Under the pieces are notes generated by a model that saw only the letters and a list, made by a program, of their open reading frames with translations, made no database searches and was not told where the DNA came from. Of a DNA stretch of 64,000 nt, positions 12,302-53,296 are shown one piece after another. The translations under genes and the position numbers were made by a program. The stretch is from Branchiostoma belcheri (taxonomy: Eukaryota; Chordata; Leptocardii; Amphioxiformes; Branchiostomatidae). Location of the stretch: contig NW_017803943.1 in the NCBI RefSeq assembly GCF_001625305.1, forward strand, positions 2,153,481-2,217,480, written 5' to 3'. Within the stretch, counting starts at the first letter, position 1. Every line of letters begins with the position of its first letter.

Positions 12302-12741
12302 TGTTTCTCCGTCGTGTTGCCTCCGATCGGCCTACTCGGCGGATTTTTGTCCTTCCAGTCACTCCAGGAATCGTAAGAAGTTAAAGTTTGCCACTGGGAT
12401 GTCCGGGGGAAGAGGATAGAGGAGGAATTCTTCGATGCTTCCGTGTTGACGTCCGAATTCTGGTCGCCATTTTGGTGCACTTGGCAGAGAAATGATCACG
12501 TGACTGATGGTGGATTCGTCCATAAGCTGAGATTCTGAAGGGGCGTTGATAAATCTTAAAAAAATCATTTTGTTTAAATATACAAAAAACAATGGACTAT
12601 GACGATAACTATAAGCTAAATGTATAGCTACTACAAAATTTGGAAAGATTAATTTTCTATATATGACGGAAATCGAATGATTGAAAAAGTTTTCCCTCAG
12701 ATAGGACGATAATGTAAGCAGCTCAGTTTTACTCAAAGAAA
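12302..12741. promoter_or_regulatory. Divergent promoter between ATG4 and DOCK start codons
   Basis: Only 440 bp separate the two initiation codons, so both 5' UTRs and promoters must lie here. There is no TATA box. ATGGCG-centred YY1-like motifs occur at both sides: CAAAATGGCGACC on the minus strand (12463-12475) and AAAATGGCGGC over the DOCK start (12740-12750). If ATG4 transcription starts right of 12470, the minus-strand ATG at 12470 opens a 29-codon upstream ORF ending at 12381. A CACGTG E-box lies between (see the separate entry). Confidence 0.7.
12495..12504. promoter_or_regulatory. CLEAR-like E-box
   Basis: ATCACGTGAC matches the TFEB/TFE3 CLEAR consensus GTCACGTGAC at 9 of 10 positions. 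It lies about 195 bp upstream of the ATG4 start codon, inside the divergent promoter. TFEB-family control of autophagy genes is established in vertebrates; its use here is inference. Confidence 0.5.
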
Positions 12742-43033
<30,292 letters not shown>

Positions 43034-45445
43034 ACTCTGTGGTCCAGACCAGATGCCTTTATACATGGCTGGGATGAGAACGTACAAACCATTGCCTTCA
43101 GAACTGTTGCACACATTCGCACACAACAGCAAACTTCACCTATGCAGCGATATAGCCAGAGAGCTATACATCGTGCCTGCTCCAACCTAGGGGTTGCAAA
43201 CTGATCTGCACAACAGACTGGTCCTGGCTGTCAATCAAAATTAGCATTCAACCAATCAGAGATTGAATACACCCTGGCTTTCAATCGTAATTAGCAGCTT
43301 AACCAATCAGAAATCAGATGTGTCCTGGCTGTCAATCTTAATTAACAGTTCAACCAATCAGAGGGCAGATGCACATTGATGAAATGTGTGCATTTTTGTG
43401 TTTTTGTTTCGCATTTGACCAAGGTAGACAGGACCATAGGACCAGTCTGTTGTTCACCTTGCTGGGATGCGTAGTCCCCTATACTATGCAGAAATTCATA
43501 GAAACACAATAGGCTTCTATATACTAGGTGTCTTAGGAATATACGGATCTGATTGTAACATTAACTGTGCCTAGAAGTAGAATATAAGATTTCATTGCAG
43601 TTTTTAATCCGGTCTCTAGTTGATTGAAGTGTTGAAGAGAGGAATATGCTCGGTAGCTTGGTAAGGGCATGTCAGAGTCACCCAAGTGTTCAAAGAAATA
43701 ATCTTCAAGTTGGGAGCACATTTCATGGCTTGAAAGGAAGAGCAAAGGTAACATCATACACAAACATGTGGCTTTTTACAGCGTGTGATGTCACTTACAG
43801 TTTACCCTCTGCAATACAAACATTGGTATGGCCCATGCAAACTGTGCCACATACTATGTACTGCCTAAAGACAGGACCATTAGGACGTGGGGGGGCATTA
43901 CTGGTATTAAACAAAGGAAGTGGAGGAGTGGTATGACTTCAGTACCAGAGAGATAGTAGTTGGATAGAATTAATTCAAAGTTTGAAATGAAGAAACCCAA
44001 GTTTAGCAAGGCAATACAAACACAGACATACACATGTCCAACTCATGTTGCATTCATATTCTTGTTGTGGAAGCTTATTTTGAGGCATGATAAATGCATA
44101 TAAAAGTTGGTTTGTTTCATTCCAGAGTCACTTCTCCCTGATACTTTTTGTATGAACATGTGTCAGGTTAGTTGATGGTGGAAAATTTGAGTAAATTGTT
44201 ACCATTCCAAGTCAGTATTCAACAGTTTAAGCCCTACATTGATTCATTGTTCTGACTATGAATGATGCTTCTGACTGTATAATAGATGATAACTTAAAGA
44301 AATATCAAACAGATGTGTGCTTTGTTATGACTAATGTCTTCAGTATTCATTTCAAGACATTTAGAAATGATTTTTGCATCATGTGGGATTTACTATTCCA
44401 TTCCTTGTACATAATAGTACTGGACCAATATAGATTTGCTTATCCGTAATCTCTAACTTTGAATGTTTATAAGTATATCAGACATACATGTTGACGTTGT
44501 TGAGTGATAATTTGTATCTGTTGCAGTTACATGTAGGTACTGTTCTGAAAACTGTTTGAAACTAACTCCAGTTTCAGTTATTTTTTTCTCTTGTTAGCCA
44601 TTGAGCTGTGACTTAAACTGTGTGCAGGAATGTATATATTTACAGTTAAGCTCAAATTAGAAAACCATTGTTTGTAACAAAGATGTGATTTGTTTTGTTT
44701 TGTTTTGTTTTGTGGCAGCTATATATAACCTAGACTGTGCTTCAGTACTTTGAGGATTAATGTTGTCAAAGCTTTACTCTGTAGACATTTGTATTTACCA
44801 CTCTCTTTTGTTAATACTCAATGAATGAATGATGCCTGTAGCTTCAAGAGATATTGGGAGAAACCACAGACTTACTGGTATGTATGAAAGGAAAACATTA
44901 ACAACACAGAGTGGGGTATTCTACCATAGTGTATGTAGCTCTTTCTCAATGATTGTCAGTGCTTGAGTACTATGTATAAGGTAGATTGTATATTTGGTAC
45001 TGTATATTGTTTTTGTTGACAAGATTGTTTGGTATTGTATATTGCTTTTGTTGAGAAACTTTTACTTTAAGCATCTACACATTATGCACCTATATGTGTA
45101 CCTGTGACAGACAAAAGCACAGATTCTGTTTGGACTAGCTTTGTTACTTGCAATCTACACAGCACTAATGTTTAAGTAGAACTATTATAATGATAAAAAT
45201 AGTATTACCATGTTATTTAGCCATTGGTAACTAAATCTACTATCAGATATATTAAGATGAGCTGCTGCCTAGGTGCATGCTAGAAACGAGATACTATATG
45301 ATGTGTCTTGTAGAGAATCATGTTAAAGAATCGCACAGAAAGGACTTTAGGGTAAGGTGTCTGGTACCTACATGTATGCTGAAACAAAGCAATCAGAGAT
45401 GGCAGACTTTGCCCTCTCCCTGTTGGTCAGAGAAAGACACCCAAA
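43034..45445 (+). other. DOCK 3' UTR / intergenic DNA
   Basis: No further convincing exon. It contains the CCAAT tandem repeat (43,220-43,375), a (TTTTG)n run near 44,690-44,713, and low-complexity AT-rich DNA. An acceptor-like site at 44,840 would allow a 14-codon alternative C-terminus (FKRYWEKPQTYWYV) in phase with exon 48; I consider this weak. Candidate plus-strand poly(A) signals are ATTAAA at 45,675 and AATAAA at 45,848. Confidence 0.4.
43218..43376. repeat. Three tandem units each with a CCAAT box
   Basis: Units of about 58 bp: CCTGGCTGTCAATC, AATTAGCA, then AACCAATCAGA, repeated three times with few changes. AACCAATCAGA is a strong NF-Y-type CCAAT box. A related single unit lies near 35,800-35,925, where TTTGACCGAGATAGGCTGGA parallels TTTGACCAAGGTAGACAGGA at 43,416. 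Confidence 0.7.
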
Positions 45446-45725
45446 ACGAAAGCATTCTACTCTTTGCACCTACAGTTACTATACTTAGTATATTAGGTAC
45501 CAGACCCTACTCTCTGTCTCAGTACTACAAAATGTAGCTGCTCTTAGCCGATGCCTTGAGACTCAGTGAAGAATCTTAGATGCCTTTCTCATCTCACTGT
45601 CTTTCTCCACACATCAATTGATGATGTACAACTTATACACAAGCTGTAGAAGACTCAAAAATGGATATTAATGAATTAAACATTTGTGAAACGAAGGTCT
45701 GTGTGAGTCATTTCGATTGAGTCCC
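45445..45725 (-). pseudogene. Duplicate of CCDC17-like terminal exon region
   Basis: About 250 bp match 47,960-48,205 in direct orientation (ACTCTCTGTCTCAGTACTA, GCTGCTCTTAGCCGATG, AGAATCTTAGATGCCTTTCT, ACACAAGCTGTAGAAGA). On the minus strand 45,643-45,614 reads LVYKLYIIN then TGA, after an intact acceptor (GAGTCTTCTACAG), against LVYKLYITD in the proximal copy. It could be an alternative last exon or a dead copy. Confidence 0.7.
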
Positions 45726-45869
45726 TTGCTTAAGATTTGAGCATTTTTCCTTTGAGGAGCCGTTAAAAAAGGTTCTGAAATAAGATTTGTATCCTCGGTG
45801 ACGATTTTTCCAGCAATGAAGACTTAATCATGGGTAATTTTAAGTGCAATAAAATATCACTAAGTTTAG

Positions 45870-47213
45870 AATTGTGTGACTGAGGCATGGGAGTTTCTTT
45901 TTAAAAAAGACGGGAGTTTTTTTTAATGTGTGAAAACTATAATGACAGAAATATTGACGAAAAAGCCCCTTGTTCAGCCGCTCGTAAAAGTCGTTCTGGA
46001 AATGTTTGTCTCAAACTGAACATATGCAGGACTAAAACGGTTCTTTCCTGATAAATTCGCGATACTTAGATAGTCTGGGCGAGTTTCAATGTCAAGAACA
46101 AGGGCAGGAAAGACCTGAAGTAAAACCCCCATAAGAGCCCATCGCGTTTCCCCACTCGCGAAATGGCCAAATCTGGGAATGAGCGAGGCTTCCTTAGCGA
46201 GATACGGCCCTTTTCGGAACGGGTGCTCTGAAACGGGGGTGTGATAGGGGATGAATATCCGAGTTTTCATTTTTAGAAAAATGAAACTTTTGACATTTTT
46301 CCGCCGCCTTATTTTCAGACTATACTCCTGATAGTCTTCACTATATTCCTACTTATTGCCTTCCAACAAATTTTCTTCGTTCTCGAGTTAGACGTCAAAA
46401 CGTGTTTTTGCGATCAGCTGATCGCTTGCAGAACTGGTCACTTTCTTTGCAGAAGCGGAGTTTTCGCCGTCGGAGACATTACCATGTGAATAAAAACCAA
46501 GCAGATGTCAGACGTGCACTATACTAGTACTATGGCAATGCCAGGCAAGTCACGCCGTTGCCTCCCACCATCTGCTTGGTTTTCTGTCATATGGTAATGA
46601 GATCGACACCGAAAATTTCGCTTCTGCAAAGGATGTGACCAGTTCTGCAAGCGATCAGCTGATCGCAAAAAAACGTTTTGACGTATAACTCGAGAATGAA
46701 GCAATTTGTTCGGAAGGTAATAAGTAGGAATACAATAGAGACAGTAAGGAGTATACTCTGAAAAGAGGGAGGCGAAAAAATGTCAAAAGTTTCATTTTTC
46801 TAAAATTGAAAACACGGATATTCATCCCCTATCACACCCCCGTTTTCGAGTCCCTGTCTCGAAAAGGTCCGTATCTCGCTAACGAAGCCTCGCTCATTCC
46901 CAGATTTGGCCATTTCGCGAGTGGGGAAACGCGATGGGCTCTTATGGGGGTTTTACTTCAGGTCTTTCCTGCTCTTGTTCTTGACACTGAAACTCGCCCC
47001 GACTACCAAAGTATCACGAATTTATCAGAAAAGAACCGTTTTAGTGCTGCATTTCTTCGTTTGGAGACAACCATTCCTAGAACGACTTTTGCGAGCGACT
47101 GAATATGGAGCTTTTTCGTCTGCAATTTGTAGTTTCCATGTATCCAAAATACTGACTAAAACGCCCCATTTATAAAAAATGAAACTCTCATACCTCCTTT
47201 ACACAGTCCTAAA
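45870..47213. mobile_element. 1.3-kb fold-back (palindromic) element
   Basis: Two inverted arms of about 640 bp, roughly 80-90% alike by eye, flank a 50-bp loop near 46,508-46,558. Outer ends are ACTGAGGCATGGGAGTTTC and its inverted relative GAAACTCTCATACCTCCTTT. Each arm has an outward-to-inward mirrored ORF (45974-46270 minus, 46806-47102 plus; 98 codons each) sharing RFGHFASGETRWALMGVLLQ. Each arm also carries the 16-bp palindrome GCGATCAGCTGATCGC (46410, 46651). No transposase is recognisable. Confidence 0.8.
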
Positions 47214-48104
47214 CAGTTTCTATCTTAATTGAAATATTTTTGATTGCGTATTAGCCATTCATAGATAACATTTCATTCATAGATAACATGAAAAAAAGGG
47301 CTATCACAAATACAAAAGAACTCAGAACAATGTGTAATAGACTTTTATTGTAACAGTTATTGAGAATATACATAACATCAATGTTGTTAACTATATTTTT
47401 CTTTGTACATTCTGTAGAAGGTCAAAGCTGAAAAACATTTGGAAGTGCAAATACTAAAAGTAAAGGAAAAAGATTTTTACAGGCTAGATTTCAGATAACA
47501 TCTTTCAGTTTACTACTTAGTACCATGCCACACAACATATAAAAAGTACATTGAAGGGAAAATGTTCAGATTTATACAAACAGGATCAGAGATCTTATAA
47601 AGCATTATCAAACATTCCGCAGTTTAATTTATCTTTGGTCATGAATGTAATACATGTAATCATAATTCTAAATCAAGATCTTCCCTTTTTTCCCATGCCT
47701 TCACATCAATGACAAAGCAGTTGCTATAAACCCTAAAATGATGAATTGCTAAAGATTTGCATTACCATTTCTAGAAACAATGTAAAAGGAACTTTGTATC
47801 AAAGGCAACAATTTCCTTGCTACTACTCTGGTTGCATTACAAAAGAACTAACATGCATGACATTGTGTTTTCACAAAGACATCACATAGGATAATGCATG
47901 TCTTCATTGTTGGCTAGATCCCCCATGAACTGAAAGGTATGTGCTATATAAACCCTGCTGTATGTGCCTACTGTAGTGCATACTACTACATAGAGATATC
48001 AGGCCCTAACTCTCTGTCTCAGTACTAGCTGCTCTTAGCCGATGTCTTGAAACCCAGTGAAGAATCTTAGATGCCTTTCTCATCTCGCTGTCTCTCTCAG
48101 CACT
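47214..48104 (-). other. CCDC17-like 3' UTR
   Basis: This follows the TGA at 48105 on the minus strand. TTTATT at 47344-47349 is AATAAA on the minus strand and is the best poly(A) candidate, giving a 3' UTR near 0.75 kb. It includes the proximal copy of the duplicated segment (47,960-48,205). Confidence 0.45.
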
Positions 48105-51100
48105 TCAGTCTGTGATGTACAACTTGTACACAAGCTGTAGAAGATGGAGAAATGAATTATTAAAACATTTATGAAGCAGAGGTCTGTGTGAATCATTTAA
48201 AGTGGGTGGGCATTTTAGAAGAACTGAAATGGGAACTTTTGGTAGTACTGGTGATATATAGCATTTTTTTCAAAGAAAAACCAAGCAATGGTAACAAGGA
48301 ACAGCATCTACAATGCAGTCAGATTTACCCTGAAGAAGGTGACAGACAGTCACAGAAACATTGACTGAATAAATATCTTGGTTGTGTAAAAAGAGTCTCT
48401 TTACTCTTATCTGTGTTGAACTTAGTAATACGTTTTTGAACTTGCTTGCTAGACTGTTAATGGAAGTGTTCACATGCATGACTATCCCAAGTATGCATAC
48501 ATGTACATAGAGTGTATGTGACCAGTCCTTCCGTAAAGTTCAGAACTTACGTTTCTGAACCTGCTTCCAAGACTGTTATGGAACAGTTCACAAGCAAATG
48601 ACTATCACAAGCTAAGTATGCACACAGATTGCGATTGCACGGAGTATGTGATCTACTTTAAAGTGCTGAACTTACATTTTTGAACTTGCTGGCCAGACTG
48701 TTTTGGAACTGTTCAGGAGTCTTGCCCTGTGGTACCTGTTGTCTGAGGGGTTTGGAGGGGATCTCCTGGGTGTACCTGTCCAGCTGGTCCTGGGGGAGCA
48801 GGGAGGTGTCCACATCAACCTGGGAGGGGATTAGAGATCACTCTTTAGAGCTGCCAAAGGAACAAAGCACTTCAAATATCTTCATGCCTTCAAATATCAG
48901 TCTGAGAGTTAAATCAATCAAGAATTCAAGTGTTCAAAAACTTGTGTTTTCCAAGAACTATCGTAGAGTGGAAATCGCTGCCCCCAAATTACAGTTGGGG
49001 CATCATCACTAGAAAGCTTTAAACAACTTCTACAGTTGTGCAAAGGTTGGGTGTAAAAAGTTGAGTTGTTTGGTGTAATATAGTTAGCTGCTGCTATGCT
49101 GCGTGCCTGCAAATCTGGAGTGTTACACTGAAGGATGGTCATACAGGCTATACAGAGATCTGTATACAGGCTATACAGAGATACAATGATCTGACAACTC
49201 AATCTAGTTCCATGACTACATACATTTTTATCTAGTTATAACACAATGTACTGTACCATAGGGGTGCTGATTTCCTCATCTCTTCTGGCATCTGCCACGC
49301 GTACAAACACAGAAGCTCCCTCTGCCAGCTTAATCTGGAAATGCAGTAAATAACACGCTCTTTGAAACTTGGAAACTTTATTCATGCATCATGCCTATAC
49401 TTCATAAATCTATACTACATGGCATACAGTTTGCAGTGGGTGAATGTCAAGCATTATGAAGATTTCTACACCAAATGTCTGGCACAATTGTTTAAAAAGG
49501 AAAAATAGATTCAACAGTAATCTCAGCACCATGGACAGGTACTAAGAAAATGATCGGTTAATTTTTAATCACTTCATCTAAGTACTGTCACTCACAGAAT
49601 TGGTTTTCGTCAGGTCGTCCATAATCTCCTTGCACGGTTGTCGAGACAAAGCTGTCAGCATAGCCTGAAAAAAACAACAACACTTAAATCAGTTCAGTTA
49701 CTCTGATAAGGTTTTCAGAGACTATATGACTGTAAGAGGCAAAACATCATTGCAATGTTACAAGAATTAGTGCATAATATCACATGTTAAGGTTCAAATG
49801 AATGAAACACAACCAGTAAATGCATGTAGCTGAAATAAAAGGCTGAGAAAAAAACCTCAGCTGAAGTTTCCTTTTTCAACAATAGCCTGAGTGTCAGCAT
49901 TTTTAGCTCTCATTTGCCTCCATGACAGCTAAAAGGGCTGACACTCAGGCTAAAAAAAAATACTTCCTGGAGTAAAAACAAGTTGCAGAAGAGTAGTGAA
50001 ACCTGAGTGGGTGCCCCCTGGTACAGTGGCAGCTGGTATGCACTGGTGACTGCATAGCCATCTTTGAAGATCTGCATTGCTGTCCATGCCTGTGGGCGTA
50101 CAGACTTACGGTTAGCTTGAAATACGTACTTTTTTATCATTCATAGTCTGCAGAAATGTAAACACGCTAAATGAGTTGACAAACACATGTTTCTGAGGTC
50201 TTTTATTCTGCCAATAAAGATTTGGTGAAGACCAATAAGCATTACCTGTTCCAGCAGCCCGTATTTGTAGTTGTCCCTGGCAACGGTGACTGCCACTTCT
50301 TGTAGATGTACAATCAGCACCAAGTATCTGTGCAAGGACCTCCGTGGAAACCACTGGAAAAAAAACACGATTTAGGAAGATTCTCTCAATGTTGGCATTG
50401 GTAGTTGGAAAAACTGATGATTATAAGAGGGTCTGCATCCTGCATTTATTTTCTGTGAGGCATTAATGTTCACTCACCATCAACCAAAATCCTTAATATA
50501 TAATTACACAGGAACAACTTCATTTACTGTTCAGCTTTAATAGCCTTCCTAAATTTACCATTAAACATTGCTGTTAAGGATCCCCCCATGCAGACCCTCT
50601 TATGACATTGATAAACCTATATATTCCCCTCAGTTGGGTATTGTCTCACCGTGAAGCCATCCTTCCATACTGGTGCCTTCTGGTTGCTGTTCAGGTCCAG
50701 GTTTTCAGTGAAGGTCAGCTTGTCGTACGCTGCTGTTGGGTTACCCTGGAAAATAATTAACACAGTAGCTGTTGTGATTATGCATGACTAAATAAGCACT
50801 GAAAGTGTTTTACAAAAAATACACATCAACTAGGTAACATTTGCAAAGCAACTGCATAAGGTTTATCTTCACATGATCCAGACTAATAAACTACAGTAAC
50901 TGCTCTGTTTATTCTCACTCAAAAACATTCCATCATTGACCTTACTTGTTTAGAAGGAAAGAAGAAGAGTAAGAAGAAGAAACTGAGGAAAAATAAAATA
51001 TGTTTTCCTTCTGCAAAGGTGATTCTAATCAACTGTAAAGCAACTGAAGATTGAAACATGTGTACTTACATAGTAGAAGGCCCCGGGTGGGTTGAAGCAG

Positions 51101-53296
51101 TAGTGCACATGGGTGAACTTTGACCAGGGCAGGTTCATGGCTCCATCTATGGCCACCTGTTATAAGAACAATACCAACTATAAGACTGTACTTCAGCTAT
51201 ATTAGACTGTACATAATGCAAACACAAAATTTTACCTCTGTGTCAACAATCTACCAACAACACAGTTTTTTTTCTAATAAACAACACTGTTATGATCATA
51301 AAAACAGCATTTCCCACCTTGAGTCCATGGATAGGCTGGTACCTGGAGATGTGTGTCAGGTCTAACTCTGGTGGCTGGGTGTCCAGCAGTCGGGTCAGCT
51401 GGGTCTGCGGACAGAGGTCAAACTGGATACTAAGTTTGTGCATGTTTGTTCATTCTTTGCTAACAAAACCTGTTATGCATGTTATTCTCTCATCTACATC
51501 TATCCCTTAGTCTAATCATCTGACCATTAGGGCACCACAGAAGATATGACAACTAGTTTTCTCAGTTTTCTGTTCTGAACATGTTGTGACTGTCCATTCT
51601 CTGATATCATCCTCCAATCTTTTCCAATGCCATCCCTCTTTCTTCCTCCCTGTACTGTTCCTTGCATGATGTTTTTTGCTAGTCCTGATGACTGACACAC
51701 GTGACCATGTTATTGTTAGGAGGTATTCATAATTGGACCTATAATGGTTTATTTGACTTTTAACATTTTTGTATTTGGAAACTATGATGCTTACCCTGAT
51801 CCATTGTTCTGTAGCCTTGTCAGTTTTCAGTCTCTGCTCCTGTCCATCTGAGATGACTGACAGGGAGTCTCTTATCAGCACCACGTTCCTGTAGGTGGCA
51901 ATCATAATAATTGCTTAAAGTGAAAACTTTTGTTCCAACACAAGAGATTGTTCTCACCAAGAGCTTTTAACCAGTAACTCTGGTCTGACCTTCAATAGGC
52001 TGACTAACTGAAACAATGATCTGATACCTTTGACCCAGTGTTGACATCACACAAGCCACATGACATGTGTCTCTGGTGGGTCAGTCTATTGAAGAAGACC
52101 AAACTTCCTTGTCTCTCATTCCACAAATACAGAAAAATACAGCAAAAGTAAATGCATTCACAGTATGATATGAAAATGTTTCGGAGGAAGAAGAATGATT
52201 TTACCTGTCTCCCATGGCATGGAAGAGTTGACTCTCTCCCCTGGTAGGTGTACACTTGGTGGAGTAGTACACTCCCTCACTGTAGGCAGGCTTAGGCACT
52301 GTCAGACCCAGTCTGGGCCAGTCTACCTGGGGAACTCTCTCAGCCTGGGAAAGGTACAGGTAATTGTTCTGTGTTAATGTTTATTGATTTTTTTAGGCAA
52401 TTTCCAAACAAACAGCAACAGTAAGGCAAAATGGAAATGTACTTTTTCTAACAAAGAGAAGGGATGTCATGTAAATAAAGGCATCGGTACTGAAAAGAGA
52501 GGAGAAAGTATGAGAGAGAGAGATGAATTCTTAAGTTAAGGTCTTCAACTTTTTTGTGAGACTACTGCAAAAAGTTATCTAGTCTCAGCAAGAATCACCC
52601 ACCTCTAGTGGCCTCCCATGCTGATCTTTAGGAGCCTTGACTAACCTCAGCAACAGACTGGCACAGGGGATGTGTCTGTGGGTAAAAAAAAATGATGACA
52701 ATGTCAACAACCATGTTCTTTGTAGCTTTGCTTGATGGGTGCTGCAGTATGTATGACATAAATATTCTGTAAGCACAAAATTAAAGCATTGCTTGTTAAA
52801 GGATCTATTTTCCAAACTTGCCTGAAATTATATCAAATGAGGAAATGACTTTAGATTGTAAGCTAGAAGCAGGTCATATTTGCATGCTGTACCTCTTAGA
52901 TGCTCGGAGCGTGTTGTCCGTAAGAGGGTCCAGAGCATTTGGTCCTCCATTGTACAGCCTCACCTGGTGGGCTCCTTCATTCAGAGATACCTGGCAGGGG
53001 GCACAAAGTACAAGACATTTAGTTCACTCAAAACTTAATAAGAAGACCACTCAAGGGACCAAGAAAACCTGGTCTGTGAGCACAATCAAGTAGCCATTAT
53101 AGACTGATTCTAAATGCTTTAATGTGCCAATGAATTATAGCCTAGAACATGGTACAAGTGGGGTAAACATGGGTCCTACCTGTAGTCCAGGGGTGTCCAC
53201 CATGGGTTGTCTCTGAGTGCCTGTCTCCACAAACACATTCAGTGTCGCCCAGCCAACAACGGTCAACTGTTTACGGAACCTGTCTGTAGCGTATAC
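48105..53296 (-). CDS. CCDC17: CCDC17-like exons P-CC: C-terminal region
   Basis: Transcript order: 53296-53180, 52990-52893, 52675-52603, 52344-52205, 51888-51795, 51404-51318, 51156-51070, 50745-50650, 50353-50246, 50089-50003, 49664-49596, 49334-49257, 48819-48676, 48134-48105. Phrases: LTVVGWATLNVFVETGTQ, VSLNEGAHQVRLYNGGPN, CASLLLRLVKAPKD, TWFPRRSLHRYLVLIVHLQE, GYAVTSAYQLPLYQGAPTQ, SVFVRVADARRDEE. The 30-nt terminal exon LVYKLYITD-stop is short but has a good acceptor (CCATCTTCTACAG) and is in phase. Most exons here are whole-codon units of 69-144 nt. Confidence 0.78.

Noticed and set aside
12190-12480. 96-codon minus-strand frame overlapping the ATG4 start
   Set aside because: Its first codon is GTG and it runs through ATG4 exon 1 in another frame; only the shorter ATG-started frame 12470-12381 is a credible upstream ORF.
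12359-12736. 125-codon minus-strand frame across the divergent promoter
   Set aside because: It begins at a non-ATG codon, shows no family likeness, and is explained by promoter DNA plus the ATG4 5' UTR.
44840-44884. Alternative DOCK last exon (FKRYWEKPQTYWYV)
   Set aside because: It is in phase and has an AG, but the preceding tract is poor and the peptide lacks the RD...RK pattern; the 42,997 exon fits better.
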